Source of the DNA: Ehretia macrophylla
Lineage: Eukaryota > Streptophyta > Magnoliopsida > Boraginales > Ehretiaceae
Direction of reading: 5' to 3'
Length of the DNA: 64,000 nucleotides
NCBI GenBank assembly: GCA_037974665.1
Contig: CM075770.1
Span: 5,530,501 to 5,594,500 of the forward strand
Part shown: positions 12,927-25,700 of the stretch, in pieces
Layout of the letters: each line of letters starts with the position of its first letter
Numbering within the stretch: the first letter of the stretch is position 1
Made by a program: the position numbers and the translations under genes
The notes under the pieces: generated by a model
Databases searched by the model: none
Told to the model about the DNA's origin: nothing
Seen by the model: the letters and a program-made list of their open reading frames with translations, nothing else

Positions 12927-13463
12927 TGTTGGAAAATTTCAACATTTGGGGCCACACATGTAAATATTTAAATGTGTTGTGCTATCTATTAATTAAGCCT
13001 AATTAAAGTTATCTAATTAAGAATTAAGTTTAGGCTTATGGGTATAATTGTGATGGAATTAATGTGTAGATACCTTACTGTTATTTCTAATTTGATGAGG
13101 GGCCAAATAAGAAATATCTAAAACTTATAAGTTATATTAGGGTTATGGTCCCCAAATTGTACGCACGTTATTTTTCTCTGCATCCCCATCAACAAAGAAA
13201 AGAGGCTACAACTTTGGAAAAAAGTTCGTACCAATTTGGAAGATCACTATCCATTCATCTACCTCCGGCAATGGATTCAGGTATGCTTCCGCTTTCTGTA
13301 TCTCCTTATTCTCTTAAATGAAGTGGGTAGTAACATGTGTATTAGGGTTTGTTGAAGAACTTATAGAAACATGTTTTAGGTCTCTTTTGGGTTAAATTTT
13401 TCTAAAATTCTTAATGTTATTAGAGACTGTAAACGTGTTCATTATTTTTGACAAATTCCAACA
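12927..13463 (+). repeat. Copia 3' LTR
   Basis: 537 bp copy of the 5' LTR, TGTTGG...CCAACA, preceded by the purine-rich AGTAGGAGAT that serves as a weak polypurine tract. Confidence 0.93.
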
Positions 13464-13648
13464 TTATAATGATGTTCATGCAAATATTGACTGGTTTAAC
13501 GCTCATACCATTATGGCAGAACATTTGAACATTAGAAAATTTGGCATTCATGTGAGATGGAGGGGATAAAGTGAAGTTTAACATAAGTTTCTTTTTTTTT
13601 TTTCCTTTTTTTTTTTTTAATGTCATTAAGTTTAACATAAGTTGATAT

Positions 13649-15083
13649 GGATAATTTGTGTTATAAATCACTAAATTTATACGATATTTCAAATAACTTA
13701 ATTTCATTATTACTTTTTTGTTTCAAATCATTCGTTTTATCTACTTTGTTAATTTTTTCAATTAATTTTAATTGATAGTTATTTGTAGCTGGACAAAATC
13801 GACATTTGTCACAGTATTTTTGCTGAAGACATTTGTCACATTATTTATAAAAAGAGTTTCAAATCACCCACTAAACTGTTTTCCTTTTTTTTTTTTTTTT
13901 GAATCAAAACACCAACTTAACAAAAATTTATAATAGAGCAAAAGATTTCTATGGTCACTAAACTATCTCTTCAGTCATGTTTTGGCTATTCAATTATTTT
14001 TGGTTCTATTTTGGTCATTCAACTATCAATTGGATCTTATTTTGGCCATTTCGTCAATTTTTCTGTTAATTAAACTAACTGTTAAAGGTAAAATCGTAAA
14101 ATTAGTTAAATTAATTATATATTTGCCAATAAATAAAACTTATTTACAAATCTACCCTAAACTAAAAAGCCATGAATTTTTTTTTATTAAAATAAACAAA
14201 CTATTAAGGCTAAAATCGTAAAATTAATTATATCTTTGCCAATAAATAAAATTTATTTGCAAATCTACCCTAAATTGAATAGCCATGAAAATAAAGACTA
14301 ACAAGACTTGAACCCAAGGCCAACTACTTGAAAATCAAAACTCCAACCACTAGGCTACAATACATATGCTTTTCAAATATGAAAAATTTCTTCAAGAAAA
14401 CAACTCGAGAAAATTACCTTAATACTTTGAAAATATCATCAGTATGCAACTAAGATATATTAAAACACTTAAGTTTCATCAATATTTAATCAAAAAGTCT
14501 AAACAAAATATCTAAACCATTATACTTTGAAAATATCATAATTATTTTGCTAAAACATATAAAAGATCAATTTAAGTTTCATCAATAATCCATCAAAAAG
14601 TGTAAACATCACAAGAAAACATGAAAAAAATTGTAAACTTACATACTTTTAATCTCTATAATCAAGACAACCATACAGAAATGAAGGGGAAAAGTTATGG
14701 GCAATAATTTGTTTAGGTGAAAATTTTTAGCACATTTAAAATAGTATGACAAATGATAATTTTGTCAAGATAAAAATAAAAATTGTTAAAAGATAAGTGG
14801 AAAAGTAAAGGAATTGGTAAAATAAAATAAAAAAATTGTCCACTTGGCGGTTTGAAACAAAAAACAACTTTAATTGGTGATTTGAGACATTGCGCTATTA
14901 ATAATGTGGTAAATGATGATTTTGTCTAGTTAATAACGGAGATCCATTAAACTATTTGGAAAATTTAACAAAGTAGGTAAAATGAAACAGAAGATTAGTT
15001 TAGTGAATGATTTGAAATAAAAAAAAGTTTAATATGTAATTTGAAATTTCATCCAAGTTTAATGGCTAGTGTGCAATTTACCC
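13649..15083. mobile_element. Long-inverted-repeat DNA transposon T, copy a (non-autonomous)
   Basis: The left arm starts GGATAATTTGTG and the right arm, read on the other strand, starts GGGTAAATTGCAC. The two arms can be aligned imperfectly for several hundred bases (matching blocks TCAAATCA.C..C.AAACT, TCTACTTTGTTAA, GACAAAAT). There is no transposase. A tRNA-like ACTTGAACCC...ACCACTAGGCTACAA segment (about 14306-14365) sits inside. Clear target duplications were not found, so the superfamily is undecided. Confidence 0.5.
14306..14365 (-). repeat. tRNA-like SINE fragment inside T
   Basis: On the minus strand, an A-box-like TAGCCTAGTGGTTGGAGT is followed by a B-box-like TTGGGTTCAAGTC, the tRNA promoter arrangement. 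The same segment recurs in copies b (near 32730, degraded) and c (36636, then 50320). Confidence 0.45.
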
Positions 15084-16457
15084 TTATAATTTTATCCTCA
15101 TGCAATTGGATGATAGGCCAATTATAGTTGCTTGTTTTCTCCTTAGCTTCATTTGGTGTTAGACAATAAATAAATTTAATAAATTCATTTCTAATAACTT
15201 GAACTTTTAAATGAGGTAGTAACTTAACACGGTATCAAAGCTTAAGTTACTAAAAGGTTTTGAATTCAGTCTCATCGTTATCCATTTTAAAAAATAAAAC
15301 ATTTACATGCAAAGCTCCAAAACAATTCCGTCTATATGTGTGGGGTGTGTTAACATAATAAATAAATTTAATAAATTCTTATGCAAACGTGTGTTGATAA
15401 TAACAAATAAGTATAATAAATTCTAACGGCTTAAACTGTTAGATGAAGTGATAACTTAACATTTGAGAATTGATTTTGCATATTTCTCATTGTAATACAT
15501 GCAAAAATAATTGAATTGGTGTGTGGTATCTTATTGCATCTAAATATTAACTTGCGCAAAAGGCAAGGGAATTAATTGTGATTAGTGATTAGTGAATGTA
15601 ATAAACGAAGCGGAGACTAAAGAAAGAAGATAAGGGGAAAATGGTTGGGAAGGTGGGTGAAGACCATGTATGTATGAGTTACTTGTGCACTTTTGAACAC
15701 TCAAGCTCATATCAAGGTTTAAATTTAAGACATATAACCTTGTTCTCAAGAAGTATAGTTAGGCATAGGAGCCTATCTAGATTGGTCTTGGGAAGAATAT
15801 ATTTTTGACTAATTTGATCATTAAATGCAAGTAAGTTTCTCGTCAATGTTTAAAGTGAAATTTATTACTAGGATAACTTCTTGGGGTTTACATTGTATAA
15901 AGTATTGTTTTATTCATTCTTGTATAAAGAAAGCAATTCTAGGGCAGAATGATTATGTGAGTTGTTGAAAGCGAAGGTAAACTTGAGATTTTGTCATATT
16001 GTGGCCCAATAGGTAGTCGTTAATTTTCCCATATCAGAAAGAAACCATCTCCGATTGCGGAGAAATAAACAAAGATGGACTAATTTATGTATGGACGTCT
16101 TTATACAAACACTGTCTGTGGAAAATTTTTAATCAAGTCGCTGGCCCGTCAATTACCATATCATGTATACCCGACGAATAATATAAAAAATTTACGCGTT
16201 ACGTCACGCGAGTTCATATTGATTCATTCGTGTAGATTTAGATATTTTCATAACATATTAGGTTATAAGAGAAATTTAATAATGATAATTTGGGCCGTTC
16301 ACTTCATCATAACAGCATGGGTTGTTTCACCACCTTTGAATTTCTCTCGTGATGTTATTTAGTTATAAGATGACCCAAGTCTCATATGAAACAAAGTATT
16401 TTATTCAAAAGCTACGATGAATCATAGAACCTTATTAAATAAGTAAAATGTATTAGT

Positions 16458-19269
16458 TGTTCACTCTCAAATTTGATAATAAAATTCAAAGAAGGACAAT
16501 TACTCAGTTTTAAAACAAACCTTCTTAAGATCTGCTCCTGATTCTCTAGTATCTAGTTGGAGGCTAATTAAAGTGTAACATAAGTTAAAGATTTAGAGTG
16601 GTGTATTTTACCAATAGTCTAGAACGTACGTATATTAGCATTAGTTTGGTATAGAGTAGTTGATTTTTCTTGTCTTCTTTCGTCATTTTATTTGATAGAA
16701 AAACCAGTGAGTGTCATGTATCACATGGTCTGTAGACGAGGTCAACATCACCACGCGAAAAAGCGTAGTTGTGAAGAGTATGTCTAGAAAATACTTTTTA
16801 AGTATTAAAAAACATTGCGCAAGATTTTCATCGAATTTTTTATTTTTTTATGATAAAAAATTCACTTTAATATAATTAAATTATATTTATTTTCAGGTTA
16901 TAAATTTTAATGGTATAATGATGCTAGATCAATTAAAGATCAGAGATTATTTGCGATAAAAAAATATAAATATAAAATTAATTTTTTTTAATTATAACAA
17001 ATTATTACCCTAATCATTACACGCAATTTTTAAAGGCGAAGTTGGTGCTAGATTCGTAGTTGGTATTTATATTCCTTAGTTTATGGTGTTGGTTCAGCTT
17101 CCACCATCCACATCCCAACATAATTATTTCTTCAATGTCATACTTGACCCAACACCCTCCCCCTCCACAAAAAATAAAATAAAAAAAATAAGAAAATGAA
17201 CAATTAGATTACCTCGAAAGTTAGGCACTTATCTAAATTGTATATATCTCCAGCTAAACTCCCTCTTTCACATTTTAATAAACTTCTATTTGTCCAAACC
17301 AAACTCAAATTCCTAAACCTTTTTTTTTTTTCTTTCTATTTCTAAAGTTATGGAGGATCCCAAAATAAATCTCAGTTAACTTCTAAATCACCTAATAATC
17401 ACCATGTAGGGACTTCTTTTGAGGCCTTCAAAGCATTACTAGCTATTGCATTATATGTTTGTGTACTCGAATCAAGATGTAGGAAGGGAATTGGGAAAAT
17501 TATGCTCTAGCAGATCTCTTATCTCATTTCTTAAATTGTAGGGAATTCTTCCATCTATTTTCATCTTCTCTACATATAGGGGAAAAAAATCCAATTTCCT
17601 TAACGCTATTCATTGACGTTTTAATTCTACACCTAATTGTTTAGTATCTTTTAATTGCATTTTAATATACTAAACGTTATGAATTACACTTAATTTTTTT
17701 TGTTGTTGCACTATAATATTATAATTTTTATTAATTAAAATAAAATTAATAAAAAATAAAAATTAACATAGAATGTCGTCGAGAAAGTTTTAAATTAAAT
17801 AACAAAAAAGTTAGGGAGTTATTGAAAAAACTTTAAACTAAATAATAGAAAATAAACGTTTATATTAGTAATTAGAAATAGAATGTTGTCGAGAAAAATA
17901 AACATATATAAATAAAAAAGTATTAAAATAATATGTTTAATGAAATAAAAAGAGAATATTGAAACAAAATAAAAACAGGGAGTCCCTATATTAAGGAAGC
18001 TGTTGGAATGAAATTAAAATTAAGATTCTCTAATTGATTGAACGTAGGGAAACTGTTGAAATTAAACTAAAATAAGGGATCCCTACATGTAAGAAAAGTG
18101 GTTTCAATCCCTACATGTAAGGAGAAAGATAAGGAAGCTGTTGGAGTTAGCCTAAGAGAAGTAGCAGGGATCTTATATTGTAGTTTTGAAGTTAAAGATT
18201 TTTTTTAGATATGACAAGTATATATGGTAATCCCTTTTACGTGTAACCTGAAAGATGGATGACATGTAAAGAGATGTCTAGCGAACATGATTAGACCAAA
18301 GGCGCGAATAATTATAGGCTTGCATACTAAAGTCAATTGGTATTAAGATTAGTTCTCAAAATTTTATGCAGTAATCTTGAAACTAATAATTTTTCATGTG
18401 GTATAAGTTTGTATTTTAACAAGATTGGTCTCCAAGAGTTCACTGGATAAAATAAATTTGCCGAAGACCCTCTCCATTATTGAAGTGGCATCAGCACTGA
18501 CTCATTTACAACAAAATAATAGAGAAAACCAACGTATAATTGCGAGATTTCTTCCTGCACCAATATTTGAAACTAACAGGACTAAAAAAATATGATCCCA
18601 ATACAATCAAGAATCCTAGTTGGTACATAGAATATAAATTGGTCGAACTATACTTGTCAGATAACACAATTATTTTATGTTAATAAATTATAAATTTTAA
18701 GACGAGTGTATAAATATTATTCTGAGTTACTTTATTTTATATCCTTTAATTTTAAGATAAAATTTCATTTCTCTTAATAATTTTTGTCTTCCTATGAGTC
18801 ATCATAACGTGCTAACTTCAGTCAACGTATTTAGGGTCGTTTCATATGGTGCATGTGTTGCCAACTTTCTCATCCCCCCTATTAATAGATAATGTTTTGT
18901 CGTCGGAATTAGGTTACTGTCTGAAAATGATACTATTGATTTTTGTCACAATTGGTAAGTTAATTTACTTTGAACCTCAAGGGTTTCGATAGACTCGATA
19001 ATTAAAAAGTAACTAATTTTGGAAACAAATTAAGAGTATTTTTATTCCCAAGTGTCGACAACAAATTTACTGTACAACTATTCTTACTGACCGAAGCGAT
19101 AAATTAAATTAATTAAAGCAAAAAAGCAAATCTACTAACTGCTCCTAAAGATACATTTTAAGGCTTCAATAATATGTGTGTTGGATTAATTGTGTCCTAC
19201 GTGACACTTAGAAAAATGATTTGATAACTGTTGGCGATTATTTATACTTGGTTTGTTTGTTTTCCCGTT
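16458..19269. other. AT-rich DNA, no gene recognised
   Basis: 2.8 kb of AT-rich sequence. Scattered short open frames have no recognisable domain. It is part of a segment (16458-22302) absent from the matching place upstream of COQ2-like copies 2 and 3. Confidence 0.6.
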
Positions 19270-21705
19270 AACTACAAAAAAAAATTGCTATTTGTGAGAG
19301 ACGGTTCTCCTCACCGTGCCGTCACAAATTCTAAATTACGACATCACAGTGAGGAGAAACGTCTGTTAGACATGAGGTTGTTGCCAAAATCGTTCCCCTC
19401 ATTGTGTCGTCACCATTTTGGCGACGGCTGCCAATATATCTCCATCCCGTCTCCAAATCCTCCGTCACCATGTCGTCGCCATCCTTTCCTGTCTCCAAAT
19501 CCTCTGTCACCATGCCGTCGCCATCCTTTCCCGTCTCCAGGACGTCACTACAGTTTGCCGTCACCGAGCCCTCGTCAACTGGAGCCGTCCCAAAACTGTC
19601 ACTAAATATTTTATCGCTAAGCCCTCGCCAAGTTTCCCCTCACCCGGCCGTCACCAATGATTGTTGTCACCGATCACTCGTCAACTTAACATCTCACGAA
19701 ACTGTCACAAAAAATGTCGTCGCCAAGCCTTCGCAAACCTTTCTCCTCGCCAATCCGTCGCTAACCCTTCCCTTCACCAAGTCCTCACTAACTGTACCAT
19801 TCCATTGAATTTAATGAGTCATAATTCCTAAAAATTCTTTTGAATATCATTCCAAATTGAACTTGTTTGATATGTGAAATTCATTTCATATAATTCCACA
19901 AATACGATATACTATATTTAATTAAAATATAGACTGCTATTTAAAACTGTTACAAAAAGAAATGTCATGTATATGGTAGTGTATTAAACATCAAACTATA
20001 GGTTTAACATTATAACAAATTATTCTCCACTTTCATCACTAGGTGATAATGAAGAATGTTGCTCTTCAGGTTGACCATAGACTTTTGCGTAGAGGGCTTC
20101 CAACACTTTGTTCTGCTTATTTATTTGTTGCTGAAGTTGATTGATTAACTCGTCTTGACTCTCGATCCGCTGGCCCTGACTTTGTACGATTTCGTTCAAA
20201 GTCATTGTGGCTCTTGTAACAGCATCATTCAGTTGTTCCTCTATGATAACACGCCGAGGCTGAGTTGCAGTGTTCGTGACAGACTCAACTGAAACCTAAG
20301 AATCTACCCCATATATCCGACCTTTGTGTAGTGGTCCGATGGGTAGCTGTCCGTTTCCAACATGGAGACGGGCAGTAACCTGTCTCCAACATGGAGATGG
20401 GCTGCTGCCCGTCTCCAATAAAAGTGGCCCACGATTGGGCCTCTTTTTGGAGAAGGGAATCATGAGCCCGTCTCTGATAAAATGAGCCCACATTGTGCCT
20501 TCATCGAGCCCTCACCCTGCCGTCGCCAGTGGAGACGGGCATAGTTTCCTGTCTCTAATTTAGACAATCACATGAATGGGTCCAATAATTGGGTGAATTC
20601 TCTCTCACCGAGCCCTCACCGAGCCCTCATCCTGCCGTCGCTAATGGACATTCACGTGAATCTAGCACCAATAATTTGGAGAAAACCCCTCACCGTGCCG
20701 TCACCAAATTATCACCACTTTCAGTTCTATATAAAGAATCAACAATCTCACTTGTTGTCTTCCATATTTACATAAGCTTAATCTCGGTGCATCAACATCT
20801 TATAAACGATGAGTAAAGAAGTTCAAGGTCAGTGGGTGACCGTTAAAAATGAGGAACACACAAAGAAATGTGGTCCATCGAAGGCAACCAGTAGCAGAGT
20901 CGATTTGATCTAAATGAACTACCAAAAAAAGATGGTTACATTTCGATGGCTTAACACCATCAAAGGAATGTGGATCAAATGTATCGCATCCTTCTGCCGA
21001 AATTGTTCGAGTGAAAAATTATGTAAAAAACTGGTAGTTTTGCTTATAATCCATATGTAATATATTATATGGATTTGTGTATGTATGTTTATGATCACAA
21101 ATGAATGGTGATGACAAAAGGTAACTGTCTATTAATGTAATCTTTAGTTATCGAATGTTATGAAATAAAATATTGTCTATTGCAAATTATATTATCAAAT
21201 TTATCTCATATTGTAGTTAATATCACCACAAATATAGTATTTTATTACTACTCTCAAATAATGTAAGTACTTCTTGTTAACAATTTTTGAGTGAACTAGT
21301 ACTACTTCAGAAATTTTTTTAACACATTGTTGTTACTCAGCGTTTGAAGGCCTTGTTTGTTAAAATAAATAATAGGAAATTGAGCCGACACCCTTTATGG
21401 TGACGACACGGTAGCGGATTGTCACCATATCGTCATCGTGCCTTATCCACATATCGGAATCAGAAAAACTTGTCACTAAGCCGTTATTGTATTAGTGACG
21501 GTCGTAGCTTGGCCGTCACCGAATTGGAGACGGCTAACAAAGCCGTCACAGTTAGTGACGATTTGGTGACATATGTTTTTATCCCTTATTGTGCTGTCAT
21601 TGATTCGTCACAAAACTGGCGTCAACATTTCCATTCATTGTGCTGTCGCCATATTTATGACGGTTTGACGACAGTCCGTCGCAAAATTTAATTTTTTTTG
21701 TAGTG
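19270..21705. mobile_element. CACTA (En/Spm) transposon, deletion derivative
   Basis: The right end reads on the minus strand CACTACAAAAAAAATT and the left end AACTACAAAAAAAAATT, one base off the CACTACAAAA consensus. Flanking triplets are GTT and ATT, a possible decayed 3 bp duplication. Both subterminal zones (about 19300-19790 and 21385-21690) are far more GC-rich than their surroundings and packed with short direct and inverted copies of GCCGTC/GACGGC, the usual binding sites of the CACTA TnpA-type protein. Only a short coding relic remains inside, so it would need help from a full element to move. Confidence 0.75.
20020..20310 (-). pseudogene. C-terminal relic of a CACTA-type plant transposase/TnpA-like protein
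   Basis: An open frame on the minus strand ending in a stop near 20020. It encodes a Gln/Glu-rich coiled coil (QSQGQRIESQDELINQLQQQ) followed by an acidic Ser-rich tail (SLSPSDESGE). This resembles the coiled-coil C-terminal end of plant Ptta/En/Spm transposase-like proteins. The rest of the protein is missing. Assignment rests on position inside a CACTA element and on composition, not on a catalytic motif. Confidence 0.45.
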
Positions 21706-22302
21706 ATTGGGTCGCCACGTGTCTTTGACGATTTCAGAGATGATCACTTAGAAAAATTGATAATTATCAATGTAATCATAGATTTACAATCGCCTCTATC
21801 CTGTGATGTATCGCGGGACAACCACTTAACTAAATATGTAAAATGACGATCGATGGTTATTTATCTCGTGATTTAAATGGCATACAGTAACTCCCTTTAG
21901 CCATGTATATATATATGTATACATATATTTTCTTTTTTGCTTACGATGGAGGTCAACTCAATAGCGGAGTCATGTACCTAGAGTCAGGAGATGCACTATA
22001 TATAGCGATAAGTCAATAACAAAGATTTGGGGCCATTCATCTATATCTAAATTACTGAAGATGAAGTCGTGTTTTAACAAAGTGGTTAGAAATAATTATT
22101 CAAATTATTACAAGTTGAAATAATTTATTGGTGCTTTAACTATTTCTTTTTCTAATAGAACAAATCAAAACATTATGAAAACCATACGAGTGGACTAATA
22201 CAACAACACAAATATTTATCTCAACCAAAACAAAATAATTCAAAACATTAAAGTAATTAACTAATTTATTCTTGATTTAAGAAGATATAAGACCATGACA
22301 TT
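21706..22302. other. AT-rich DNA between CACTA element and COQ2-like copy 1
   Basis: No gene, RNA or repeat structure recognised. It is the last part of the segment that copies 2 and 3 lack. Confidence 0.55.
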
Positions 22303-22743
22303 AACAAATATTTATCTCAAAAAAAAAAAAAAATTACCTCCAATCCGATTTAAGCCGTGCATGTGTAGCTTTGAGAATGAGTGAACAGATAAATAACTGG
22401 ATTTGCCTTGTGGTGAGATAGAGAAGTAAAAAGTGAAAACAAAAAAAAAATAAAAGTAGCTTTTGGATTTTTGTACTTTGTTTGACATGTATTAGGTATA
22501 TAATTTTTTTTAAGTCAATGAAAATTTACAAATATTCCCCTCACTTGTGAGGGGTAAGTCAGGTGTGCACGTGCACCCCAGGGACAAAGGTCCCTCCGCC
22601 ACCCAAGTCTTGGGTGTAGCAATAATTATTCCTTTGCTGTCGATGTCATCTCATTAGTCAAGTAAAGTAAATCAATTAAATTAACAAATTGATGCTATAT
22701 AAATTCTCATGTTGCTCGACCTAGCTCCTCACACACTCGAGGC
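22303..22743 (+). promoter_or_regulatory. Upstream region of COQ2-like copy 1
   Basis: Shared with 52456-52967 and 63532-64000, so it belongs to the duplicated gene unit. A TATA box (TATATAAA, 22696-22703) lies 41 bases before the ATG, leaving a very short leader. A 12 bp palindrome GTGCACGTGCAC (22565-22576) containing the G-box CACGTG is present only in this copy. Copy 1 has one unit of the GGGACAAAG..CCCTCCGCC segment that is tandemly doubled in copies 2 and 3. Confidence 0.7.
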
Positions 22744-25700
22744 ATGGCAATGGCTCTATATCGTCCTCCAAGAGTCTGCCATGGCTTGGATCGCCATTCC
22801 AGTGTCTTATTGCCTTCCAAATCTCCCAATCACACAAAAATTATGCCTAGTTTTTATTGTCAATCCAAAGATAACCTCAATTTAGGCAGCATCAAATCTG
22901 GTCACTTGAACAATTTTCCTTTCATCATTTCCACACTACTAGGTAGTGCACGACCAGGACAACCCCCTCATCGTTCCCGATTTGTAATAACATCCGCACA
23001 ATCTGAGGCAAAAACTGAGGAAGTGTCTTGGGTTGATTTATATCTACCAGAAAAAGCTAGGCTTTATGCACGCCTAGCACGAGTTGAGAAGCCTATTGGC
23101 ACTTGGTTGCTTGCATGGCCTTTTATGTGGCAAGTTATTTGTCCCAAACTCAAAGGGTAGATCTAGGGTTTTTTCCTCAATGAGAATTGTAACACGTAAT
23201 TTGATAAATATAAGAATATATCACTTTTACGTGTGGATTAATTAATTAATTTTTTGAATTAAATACATAAATATTTAAAGAATTTTATAGGGTCAATAGA
23301 GCTTGTAGCACTTGGATTTGGATCATTTCATATCATACGATGTTATGCAAGAGATCCAATTGATTGTGATAATATTTTCAGTAGGGGCATATCATTACAT
23401 TAGACCTCTTCATGGACATTTTATATATTATTATTGGATTTTTTTTCGTAACATTTTAAAGAATGAGAGGATCCAAATCCTCAGCACTCACAGGATCTAA
23501 GCTAAATTCGTTCCTGCTGAGACTTATCTATGAAATCTTTACTATATTAAAATTGCTATTGATACTATTGTGAATTGGACTGATTCTTTATTTTTAACCT
23601 ACCTGTGCTCAGGTCAGTGGCATTGGCAGGGAATCCGGGAAGCCTTCCTGATGTGGGAATATTGGCATTGTTTAGTATTTGGTCTGTGGCTATACGGGGT
23701 GCTGCATGTACAATTAACGATTATTTTGATCGAGACTTTGATAAACAGGTTAGGAGCTTTACATTTTTGGTTTTGGACGTATTATTGCTGATTAAATTTA
23801 AACATTTATGCCCCTAAGGGCCAAGGGCATAGTCCAACGGTAGTGAGGTAAAATTACTTCTATAAAGTCACGGGTTTAATACTTTTCACTATTCTGGAGT
23901 TTCGTCCTTAAAAGACCTAGTGCATGTGTGATGACTTATTGCTACACTCGGGGATTTACTAGTGAGTGGTCAGACTTTAATGAATAATCTGGTGGTCAGG
24001 CTCTACCAATTGGGTTCCCACATCATCCAAAAAAGAAAAAGTTAAACATTTATGCTTTCATGTTCCACCAAATTAAAGAGAAAGACAAAGACAAAACATA
24101 CTACCACATTTTTTTTTTTTATCTATTGCGTATTTAAAACTGTTGCAAAAAAGCTAAAAAAAGCAGCAAATGACTTTAGCTATTGCATATAGTTTCGTTG
24201 TAAATTCTATGTTGTAAAGATTTTTTGTAAATAAAAAACAATGGTTTAGAAATCCGTTGAAATTAAATTATAATTTAAAACCGTTGCAAAAAAATTAATT
24301 GATACCTCATAAAAAATTATTAACAAAAAGTGATAATTTTTTTTTAACCGTTGCAATTAATTAGAACCCTGCATTGCAAAAAGTTTGATCTTATACAAAA
24401 ATTAAAAAATTGTCTCAATTAGACACGTATTGCAATGATTTTTTTGTCTTATTGCAACAGTTTTTTTTTTTTTTTTTTTTTTCATTTTTTAATTGAATTA
24501 CTGTAAAAAAACAAAAATGTTGTTGTGATATTTAAAGACACAATTGGGTTTTACTGAATTAGCTCGAACACATTCATGTTCCTTCTTCATGGTGACTTTA
24601 GTATATTTATTATACAAGAGACTGGTAGGCAACTCTAGAATGGAACGTAAGATACCTTTACAATCTCAGTATTATGTTTACGTATTTTTGTGGTTCATAT
24701 CTAATTTTTGTACTGTTATTGACGTTGTAAGAACACTTGATAATATATATATAAATATTTGCAGGTAGAACGGACAAAAACAAGGCCAATGGCAAGTGGG
24801 GCTGTGTCACCAGCTGAAGGGCTTTGTTTTTTCGGTTTTCAAACGCTTCTTGGTCTAGGGCCTCTTCTTCATATGAATAGTTATAGGTTAATTTTCTCAT
24901 CCTCTTTAATTTATTTATATTTTTTTCTTTTATGATTTCTTAATTTTATCATGGGAATTCTCTGATTAATACCAACTTGTCATGCTTACCATATACATCC
25001 TTAAAAAGGAGACAAATCTTTCATAAAGATCATTGTGAAAGTAATGTTTTATGTTAACTATTCACCTTTTACGAGTAATATATGGTGTGGTATCCAATAC
25101 ATATGCATTTGACTCTATTTTCTTGCTGCAGCCAAACACTGGGGGCTTTGCATATGCCATTCGTGGTTGCATATCCATTAATGAAGAGGATTACTTATTG
25201 GGTAATTTGTTAGAAGCTTTTTCTACTGTTCATGTATTTATAATTTTTTTCTCCACTTATTCGCGATGGAGTCGAATATATGAATCTGACGAAGCAATTC
25301 ATTTTTGTCGATAATCATCTCTTCTGTTATCTCCGTTATATATACATACAAAATACGAAGCCCTACTGATTTTGGCTGTGTTTTGCTGCAGCCTCAAGCT
25401 TTTCTGGGTTTAATGTTTAACTGGGGAGCTTTATTAGGTTGGACTGTTGTCAAAGGAAGTATTGATCCTGCTGTTGTGCTTCCACTTTACATCTCTGGTT
25501 TTTTCTGGACGCTTGTTTATGATACCATTTATGCACATCAGGTAAATGTGTGAAAATACAGACTCCGCGTGGGTTTTGCTAGCTTATATGAAAAAGGGGT
25601 TCTAGACTCAGAATTTTCTTCAAAACGATTACCACGAGAATAGAAAAAAAAAAAAAAAAACTTTGGAATAAAATAACACAATCTTTTCACATATCTAATT

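Larger units (their letters stand above)
7516..13463 (+). mobile_element. Ty1/Copia LTR retrotransposon, full length but inactive
   Basis: A 5.9 kb element with two about 536 bp LTRs starting TGTTG and ending CAACA, a tRNA-Met type primer site right after the 5' LTR, and domain relics in Copia order: gag with zinc knuckle, protease, integrase end, reverse transcriptase, RNase H end. Flanking pentamers TCATA (7511-7515) and TTATA (13464-13468) match at four of five bases and are the probable target duplication. Many in-frame stops and frameshifts in gag and pol make it inactive. The two LTRs differ at several percent of positions, so the insertion is not recent. Confidence 0.93.
13566..16457. 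repeat. Dispersed repeat block R, copy a
   Basis: About 2.9 kb related to 31787-33732 (copy b), 35727-36666 plus 50306-52455 (copy c, split by the Gypsy element) and 61381-63531 (copy d). It contains transposon T (13649-15083) and a downstream part (15084-16457) shared with c and d but only partly with b. No intact gene is inside; the short open frame at 16087-16362 is broken in the paralogous copies. Confidence 0.8.

Noticed and set aside
16087..16362. 91-codon frame in block R copy a
   Set aside because: The matching stretches in copies c and d (52089 on, 63164 on) have indels and lose the frame, so it is not under coding constraint.
19231..19808. Three overlapping Ser/Pro/His-rich frames
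   Set aside because: They arise from the repeated GCCGTC subterminal motifs of the CACTA element read in all three frames, not from a protein gene.
23131..23160. COQ2-like copy 1 ending at the in-frame tag at 23158 as a short 138 aa protein
   Set aside because: The reading past ATGTG is intron; seven further exons keep the family frame, and copy 2, with a one-base indel just here, keeps the same exon 1 end.
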